Made by a program: the position numbers and the translations under genes | Shown: positions 57,356 through 64,000 of the stretch, piece by piece | Numbering within the stretch: the first letter of the stretch is position 1 | Layout: each line of letters starts with the position of its first letter | The notes under the pieces: model-generated | The model's input: only the letters and a program-made list of their open reading frames with translations | Database searches by the model: none | Told to the model about the DNA's origin: nothing | Source of the DNA: Erinaceus europaeus | Taxonomy: Eukaryota; Chordata; Mammalia; Eulipotyphla; Erinaceidae | DNA: 64,000 bases | NCBI RefSeq assembly: GCF_950295315.1 | Contig: NC_080164.1 | Span: 107,035,587-107,099,586 of the forward strand | Direction: 5' to 3'

Positions 57356-58215
57356 ACAGCAAGTTCTTTTGTTTGTTTGTTTATTTGTTTGTTTGATTTT
57401 CTCCCTTATATCACCAAAGCCTAAAAAGATAGAAACATATACATGGCTGGGGTGAAGTAGCTGACGCCATAGCTAAATAGAGCTGAATGAAGCAGACAGT
57501 GGGGCAAAGTGATGTTGCTATTCAACAAGAATTGTGTGTTCATTTAGCAGAAGTGGCTCCACAATAAAGACATCTAAGAATATCAACTAACAAGAACATC
57601 AACTAACGAGTCATGATGGCCTCTATGTTGTCTCTTTCAACCCGCACTGTACTTTCATACTTACTTATTTTCTCTGCAATGCTTGTCAACTTCTGGTCTA
57701 CAATACATGCCCAGGACTGTGTGCATGGTCTTTGGCCTGTAACCTCTTCAACCAGCTCCTTCTCTGACACAGTTTGCATGAACAGAGATGACTGCTTGGT
57801 CCCTTTGCCAATGGATTCATAATTCCCACAACTGGTACTTGGAATGGTGTAGGAATTTATGGCAGATAGAAGAATGAGTGAATCAGCATTTATCTGTTAG
57901 AGATGATCATACCACCAATTTATTATACATTATTTGATATTATTCATTATTTGATATTATCAAATAATCTTGTGGATTAGTGTGTTGATTTCTATATGCA
58001 GATAGCATTATTTGTGTTACTTTTTCCATGCCCCACCTGTCCATTTTGCATGAAATGAAATTAGTTCTACAAATAACACGTGTTTCACGCCAGATGTTCT
58101 GGAAGCTTTAGATTGTACCATGACCACATCTAACTCAAATGTCTTCATAGTGTTCAGCCAGTCTGTTGACCCACCAAAACAATAGTCTATTTACTAAGAA
58201 GCATTTCTTTCTTTT
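57356..58215. other. Intronic sequence with (TTTG)n and one small open frame
   Basis: (TTTG)n lies at 57368-57397. Short AT-rich direct and inverted repeats lie at 57928-57970, including the arms ttatttgat and atcaaataa. The small frame is listed separately. Confidence 0.5.
57613..57822 (+). CDS. Hypothetical 69-codon frame with signal-peptide-like start
   Basis: The second ATG sits in a good start context (A at -3, G at +4). Residues 10-28 are hydrophobic and are followed by a plausible cleavage region (TIHAQ), then a short tail with three cysteines. I recognise no family. It is intronic, short and without neighbours or splice context, so chance or an old retrocopy is more likely than a gene. 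Confidence 0.12.
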   Translation: MMASMLSLSTRTVLSYLLIFSAMLVNFWSTIHAQDCVHGLWPVTSSTSSFSDTVCMNRDDCLVPLPMDS

Positions 58216-58231
58216 TTAAAAAATCCTTTTT

Positions 58232-59248
58232 TAAAAAATTTCTTTATTGGGGAATTGATGTTTTATATTCGACAGTAAATACAATAGTTTGTACATGCAT
58301 AACATTTCCCAGTTTTCCACATACCAATACAAACCCCACTAGGTTCTCTGTCATCCTTCTTGGATCTGTATTCTCCCAACCCACTCACCCCAGAGGCTTT
58401 TGTTGCAATACACCAATTCCAGTTCAGGTTCTACTTGTGTTTTCTTTTCTGATCTTGTTTTTCAACTTCTGCCTGAGAGTGAGATCATCCCATATTCATC
58501 CTTCTGTTTCTGACTTATTTCACTTAACATAAATTTTTCAAGGTCCATCCAATATTGGCTGAAAATGCTGAAGTCACCATTTTTTATAGCTGAGTAGTAT
58601 TCCATTGTATACAATATATACCACAGCCACTCATCTGTTGTTGGACACCTAGGTTGCTTCCAGGTTTTGGCTATTACAAATTGTGCTGCCAAGAACATAT
58701 GTGTACACAGATCTTTTTGGATGGGTGTGTTTGGTTTCTTAGGATATATACCCAGGAGAGGAATTGCAGGATCATAGGGTATATCCATTTCTGGCCTTCC
58801 TAGAGTTCTCCAGACTGTTCTCCACAGAGATTGGACCAAGGTACAGGTCTTCTCCTGAGTTTCCTGATTAGTTCTCTTTCCCCTGGTGTCAGCCCAGGGT
58901 CTCCCAACCACTGTTCCAGACTCTGAGGGCAGCAGCAATGGAGACTCAGAGTTGCATTTGGTGAGCCCCAGGGGAGTCCTCTCCTCCCTTCACCTGTCCC
59001 CTTGTTGATGAAACAGACTGGAGGTGGTGTCTCAACTGACAAACTGCCGATTGTTACCAGCCACCCAATCTCTCCCCAGGCTCCTCTCTGACCACTAGCC
59101 ACACGTGTCTGCACTCACCAGTGATTTTGTGGGTTCCTGAAGTTGTCCTAGTCCTTTCTTGTTTCGGTCCCAGGTGGTCTCCTTTGGTATTCCTTGTTGA
59201 TCCAGGAGAGGAGAGAAACAGATCTGCTGCTGCTCGTAGCCCCGCCCC
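58232..59248 (-). mobile_element. Internally deleted L1 with intact 5' end and target duplication
   Basis: On the minus strand it starts GGGGCGGGGC at 59248, a GC-rich L1-type 5' end. It carries about 400 bp of 5'-UTR, then at about 58845 joins the last 115 codons of ORF2 (AVFVIAKTWKQPRCP-like and LYTMEYYSAIKNGDF) and the 3' UTR. The joined sequence is open from 58938 to 58462 across the junction. aaatccttttt flanks it at 58221-58231 and 59249-59259. A complete 5' end plus a target duplication means an already shortened RNA was inserted. Confidence 0.8.
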
Positions 59249-59251
59249 AAA

Positions 59252-59455
59252 TCCTTTTTATTTACTTATGATGGATAGAGACACAGAGAAATTGAGCAGG
59301 AAGTGAGGATACAGAGGGAAAGAGACAGACACCTGTAGCCCTAGTTCACCACCCATGAAGCTTTCCCCCTGCAGGTGGGGACCAGGGGCTTGAACCTAGG
59401 TTCTTGTGCACTGTAATGAGTGCATTTAACCAGGTATGCCACTGCCTGGCCTCCT
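59252..59455 (-). repeat. Type II SINE, minus strand
   Basis: It has 'cacctgtagccctagttcac' and the reversed head 'catttaaccaggtatgccac'. Its T-rich end is where the L1 inserted. Confidence 0.85.
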
Positions 59456-60465
59456 AAGATGTATTTCTACGCTGTGCTGTGATCCTGGAAACCATCCTAG
59501 TCACCAGTGAACCTGTTATAAGTTACAGTGACCAATTTTTTTAATTGCATGAGAGTAATTTCAATTCTGGTTCTTTTAGATGAGAAATTTGAACAATCAA
59601 TTTTCCCTGGTCTTATATAGATCCTGGTGTCACTCCCATGTCATGGCTAAAAAACGATCACATATGCCTATTGATATCCATCTATATTTTTTTCCAAAAG
59701 CATTTGCTTGTGTATACGGACAGAAGTTCCCAAGATTTTTAGGGCTTCCACAAATGCAGACATTGATGTTTCTTATTTATTCTGAAAAATAGACGTTTAA
59801 TTGAATTCTCTCTCTATGTGTGTTGTCAGTAGAGCTGGTAGCCCACTGGTCTGGAAAGTGTCAGGATAGTGTATTTTAAAAGGGAAGTTTATGATGAAAA
59901 TGATTATTTGCAAAAAGGCTTGTCTATAATGATTGCACTTTCTTATACTCTACAGAAAGAGCTGTAACTTTTTTCTGGCATGTCAGGTTCCTCATCCATA
60001 AAGTTGGCATGTTTCTTCTTATTTATCCCTAAGACATACCTTAAAAAAGAATGTGGTGACATATAATCATTTCTTTCCTAGACTAGAGATGCAGGGAGAA
60101 TATAAGAGTGGCTTGTGTAGGTTTTTCTCTCTCCCCCCCCCCCCCATAGTGGATGTCACTTGGAGGTCTAGCTCTAAAACATTTTTTTTTAATTAGCCCT
60201 TCAGCAAATCTATCTGAATACAGAACTATCTGCACTATGAAAGCCCCAAAGTCAAGATAGCAGGAATGGCTAAAATGATGCCTTCCTTCCTCAGGGACTT
60301 TACACCACAGGGTATCTGCTTCTATGACCTTGGAACAGAGATGGACAGGTTTCTCTCTATACAAAGAAAGCGGATCATCCCTGAATAAGAACCAGGGTGT
60401 GATGAAAGTGTTCACAGTGAATGTCTTGCAGTCATCTGCCACATCTAATTTTTTAAAATATATAT
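59456..60465. other. Intronic sequence, no feature recognised
   Basis: About 1 kb. The 119-codon minus-strand frame at 60083-60442 has no recognisable domain. Confidence 0.45.
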
Positions 60466-60715
60466 ATTATTTATAAAAAGGAAACACTGACCAAAAAACA
60501 TAGGATAAGAGGGATCCAACTCCACACAATTCCCACCACCAGAACTCCATATCCCATTCCCTCCCCTGATAACTTTCCTATTCTTTAACCCTCTGGGAGT
60601 ATGGACACAGAGTCATTATGGGGTGCAGAAGGTGGAAGGGCTGGCTTCTGTAATTGCTTCCCTGCTGAACATGGGCATTGGCAGGTCCATACTTCCAGCC
60701 TGTCTCTCTCTTTCA
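60466..60715 (-). repeat. Element R, 3' end only
   Basis: It has 'cccaccaccagaactcca', 'taaccctctgggagtatgga' and 'gtaattgcttccctgctgaa'. Confidence 0.8.
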
Positions 60716-60819
60716 TTCACATCCACTTTTAAGAAAGCAAATGCAGTGACAAGATAACAACAAAATCCAAAGCCTTTGTCTCCACTCTTTTGTTAGCAAA
60801 AGAAAACAGAAAAGCTCTT

Positions 60820-61040
60820 TATATCCAGGCCAGCAAGATAGCTCACTTGCCTACTGCACCTGTTCTGTCTTGTGCATGATGCAGGTTTGAGCCCAGCCCC
60901 CACGACACTGGAGGAAGCATCTGTGCTGTGGTTTCTTTCCTTCTCTCCCTGTTTCTCTCTCTCTTCTTTTGAAAAGAAGTTGACTTGGAGCAGTGAAGCT
61001 CTGGAAATGAGAAAAATAAATGCATTTTTTAAAAAATGAA
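60820..61040 (+). repeat. Type IV SINE
   Basis: It has 'ggccagcaagatagctcact' and 'acactggaggaagcatctgt'. Confidence 0.85.
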
Positions 61041-61255
61041 CAAAAGCTCAGTGTCATAATAGCTCACTTGTTATGACTCGCTTTCAGTGCCGCAGTGAGC
61101 CTCAGTCTGCATTCATCCCTCTGCTAGTGTTAGTTGCATCCATCCAAGATGGCTTCTCTTATTTCCTTATCGTAAAGTGACATAAGGTGCCCTATCCAAT
61201 TCATATGTTTAAGGAACGCTAGATCTGAATTGTTGATTTAAAGAGTGATTTGGAA

Positions 61256-61550
61256 AGTTGGGTGGTAGCGCAGCAGGTTAAGTGCATGTGGCGCAAAGCA
61301 TTAATGGACTGGCATAACGATCCCGGTTTGAGCCCCCTGCTCCCCACCTGCAATGGAGTTGCTTCACGGGTGGTGAGGCAGATCTGCAAGTGTCTGCCTT
61401 TTTCTCCCCCTCTCTGTCTTCACCTCCTCTCTCCATTTCTCTCTGTCCTATCCAACAAGGATGACATCAAGAACAACAATAACTACAACAATAAAACAAC
61501 AAGGGCAACAAAAGGGAATAAATAAATAAAATAAATATATTTTTTAAATA
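61256..61550 (+). repeat. Type I SINE, full length
   Basis: It has 'gttgggtggtagcgcagcag'. 'agtgatttg' at 61244-61252 recurs near 61549-61557. Confidence 0.88.
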
Positions 61551-61800
61551 GTGATTTGTTTCTTTGTTTTTGAGATGGAGAGAGAAAAGGCAGTGCTAGG
61601 ATGAGACTTAGGACTTCACACATACACTGTTCTCCTAGCAGCTCAGCCTGTCTTACAGGTATACAGGAATGTGATACTTCCTGACTATTCACTCTGGTCA
61701 CAGAAGAAATCTCAGAGAGTTTATCTCTGTATGTTGGCTTTTATTTGACTTCTTTACAGCATTTGAGGAGAAGCAAGTAGAAAAAAAATGCAACCCCCAC
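61551..61800. other. Intronic sequence, no feature recognised
   Basis: Unassigned. Confidence 0.35.
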
Positions 61801-61804
61801 CGCA

Positions 61805-62030
61805 CTTTTTTGGTTTATTGATTTAATAATTATCTACAAGACCATAAGATAAGAATGAGTATAATTCCATACAGTTCCCACTGTGAGAGTTCTGAGTTCT
61901 ATATCCCATCCCCTCCATGGGAAGCTTTCCTGTCATTTATACCTATGGGAACATGGACCCAGGATCATTATGGGGTGCAGAAGGTGGAAAGTCTGCTTTC
62001 TGTAATTGCTCCTCCACTGGACAAAATGCA
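61805..62030 (-). repeat. Element R, 3' end only
   Basis: It has 'ttattgatttaataattatc', 'ggggtgcagaaggtggaaag' and 'gtaattgctcctccactgg'. Confidence 0.8.
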
Positions 62031-62430
62031 TGTGTTATTACTGTGTGTGACAATAACATTATTTCACTCTCTAGAGGAGCCTTCTGAAAGGACACAAAAA
62101 CAGTCATTTAAGTTAAAAATACTGTTGTCTGCTCCATTCATTGAGTATGGTCAAGAGTGAGCTGAAAAGTGGTTTACTTGTGGAGATGTGTTGGCAGTGG
62201 AGCTGATCATTTTTGGTTCATTTAAGGTCATGGTCAGCAGTTGGGAAAGGTCTGTGAACCTCCATTAGGTAAAGCATTTACCTAAGCCTGAAGCCCTGAA
62301 GCCAGCCATGAGCTTAATCCTGATGCTTGGAGTGAGGTCTTTTGGGGCTTGTTGTATGAAGTGAAAAAGCAATCCACTGACTTAAATATCAGCACATGCA
62401 TGAACTCTGTGAAAGATATTTTAAATTATT
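62031..62430. other. Intronic sequence, no feature recognised
   Basis: About 400 bp, unassigned. Confidence 0.4.
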
Positions 62431-62433
62431 GGG

Positions 62434-62820
62434 AATCAGATGGTGGCGTACCTGGTTAAGTGCACATAGTACTAAGCGCAAACTCTTTGGTTCCAACCCC
62501 ACTCCCCACCTGCATGGGAGACTCACAAGCTAAGGTAAATTGTCTGTCTTTCTCTCTCCCTCTCTATCTCTTCCTCATCTCTCAGTTTCTCTTTGTCCTA
62601 TCCAATAAAGTGAGAAAAATGCCCACCAAGGAGCAGTGGATAGTGCTGGCACCGATCCCCAGAGATAACCCTGGAGGTACACACACACACAAAAAAACAT
62701 TAAATTATCTTGAGGGGAGTGAGAAAGACACAACCAAAGCATCACTTTGAAACATGTGATGCTGGGGATCAAACTTGGGATCTAATGACTGTGATTCTAA
62801 CACCTCATCCACTGTGCCCC
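62434..62820. repeat. Type II/I SINE with 3' module, then a reversed type V piece
   Basis: Plus strand 62434-62700 has 'cagatggtggcgtacctggt' and the module 'aggagcagtggatagtgctg'. Positions 62720-62820 have 'gatgctggggatcaaacttg'. Confidence 0.75.
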
Positions 62821-62899
62821 CTTCAGGCCAGGCTGTAAATCAACAGCTTATGATGCTTGGGAGATAGACTGAATAATTTTCGAATAAAGACATTTAGTG

Positions 62900-63192
62900 G
62901 GAGTTGGGCAGTAGCACAGCAGGTTAAGCGCACGTGGCGTGAAGTGCAAGGACCGGCATAAGGATTCCGGTTCCAGCCCCCAGCTCCCCACATGCAGGGG
63001 AGTCGCTTCACAGGCGGTGAAGCAGGTCTGCAGGTTTCTATCTTTCTCTCCCCCCTCTGTCTTCCCCCACTCTCTCCATTTCTCTCTGTCCTATCTAACA
63101 ATGACGACATCGATGACAGCTATAATAATAACTACAACACAATAAAAAATAAGGGCAACAAAAGGGAAAATAAATATAAAACAATTTTTAAA
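62900..63192 (+). repeat. Type I SINE with target duplication
   Basis: It has the head 'gggcagtagcacagcaggtt'. 'aaagacatttagtg' flanks it near 62886-62899 and 63193-63206. Confidence 0.9.
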
Positions 63193-63206
63193 AAGACATT
63201 TAGTGA

Positions 63207-63455
63207 GAGTCTTTATGTGACAATACCAGTCTATATGTTCTCACACACATGTATATTAAAATGTCATCTTAGGAATTTCCAGTTTGCTGCTTACTGCTAA
63301 ACAATTCTGAAAGTAGGAAAGGTAATGAAATTAGGAAAAGATCTTGGGTTTGGGTTTGCCATATGACTGACAGGAAGCTGCTTTGCCAACCAGGTTCTCT
63401 CCACCACCTTTCCTGGTTAAGGATGTGAACATCAGAGAACCATGGAGAGAATTCT
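63207..63455. other. Intronic sequence, no feature recognised
   Basis: Unassigned. Confidence 0.35.
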
Positions 63456-63459
63456 TTTC

Positions 63460-63955
63460 TATTTTTTCTTTTTAATTTCTTTATTGGGGGATTAATGGTT
63501 CACAGTTGACAGTAAAATACAGTAGTTTGTACATGCATAACATTTCCCAGTTTTCCACATAACAATTCACTCCCCAGTAGGTCCTCCTCTGCCATCATAT
63601 TCCAGAACCTGAACACTCTCCCCCAACCCCAGAGTCTTTTGCCTTGGTGCAATACACCAACTCCAGCTGAAGTTCTACTTTGTGTTTCCCCTTCTGATCT
63701 TGTTTTTCAACTCTGTCTATGAGTGAGATCATCCTGTATACATCCTTTTGCTTCTGATTTATCTCACTTAACATGATTCTTTCAAGTTCCATCCAAGATG
63801 GAGTAAAGAAGGTGAATTCACTGCTTTTGATAGCTGTGTAGTATTCCATTGTGTATATAGAGCACAACTTCCTCGGCCATTCATCTGTTGTTGGACACCT
63901 GGGTTGCTTCTAAGTTTTGGCTATTACAGATTGTGCTGCTATAAACATAGTAATG
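63460..63955 (-). mobile_element. L1 3' end (ORF2 C-terminus, 3' UTR), 5' truncated
   Basis: The 3' UTR starts 'tttctttattgggggattaa' (reversed). The frame at 63595-63867 gives the C-terminal IYTMEYYTAIK and NQKQKDVYRMISL motifs of ORF2. Similarity ends near 63950. Confidence 0.88.
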
Positions 63956-64000
63956 CTTGCTGAGGACTCTGCTCTTGGCCACAGGACCTCTTGTCTGACA

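Noticed and set aside
58462..58938. 158-codon frame as a host gene
   Set aside because: It is an L1 5'-UTR to ORF2 fusion in a dead copy.
60083..60442. 119-codon minus-strand frame
   Set aside because: No recognisable family; composition is like the surrounding intron.

Overview
The window is vertebrate intronic DNA, almost certainly from a hedgehog (Erinaceidae, most likely Erinaceus). Two things support this. Its only clear host coding sequence is two consecutive exons of a mammalian UNC5C gene. About half of the remaining DNA is a dense set of tRNA-derived SINEs with the 'gtagcgcagtgggttaagcg' head and 'cccttttgttgcccttgttg' (reverse) tail, which I recognise as the hedgehog Eri type. The species is inferred from the repeats; no database was searched.

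Layout. Positions 1-17709 are the 3' part of the intron before the first exon seen here (intron 1 if numbering follows other UNC5 genes). Positions 17710-17931 are exon 2, on the + strand. Positions 17932-51730 are a 33.8 kb intron. Positions 51731-51874 are exon 3. Positions 51875-64000 are the start of the next intron. Both exons are phase 1 at each end (222 and 144 bp), have AG/GTGAGT borders, and together encode the first immunoglobulin domain of the netrin receptor. No other host gene, tRNA, rRNA or CRISPR array was found. The many short open frames are translated repeats.

Repeats. SINEs fall into five recurring types, used as labels below. Type I has a tRNA-like head 'gtagcgcagtgggttaagcg', a 'gtgaagcaggtctgcaggtg' body, an ACAACAA-rich tail and sometimes an extra 3' module ending 'ccctggagg'. 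Type II has a 'cacctggttgagtgcaca' head and ends 'tccaataaataaataaag'. Type III has a 'ggaggtggtgcagtgg' head. Type IV has a 'agctcacctggatagtgc' head. Type V has a 'agatagcataatggttatgc' head. Several L1 copies are present, mostly 3' ends, with two internally rearranged copies carrying 5'-UTR sequence at 9.0-9.6 kb and 58.2-59.2 kb. A further retroposon family of about 1-1.3 kb that I cannot name is called 'element R' here. Its best copy (5923-6991) has a poly(A) tail and a 16 bp target duplication. It recurs about ten times. Microsatellites are abundant.

The most unusual object is a short endogenous retrovirus (10009-12559, minus strand). It has LTRs, a Lys-tRNA-like primer site, a polypurine tract and a 6 bp target duplication, but no recognisable gag, pol or env. 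Both of its outer ends carry the same U5-terminal sequence in inverted orientation, which an ordinary provirus should not have. I saw no multi-gene system. The items most worth checking are this provirus, element R, the internally deleted L1 with its own target duplication, and the (TG)9 tract and perfect palindrome on either side of UNC5C exon 2.
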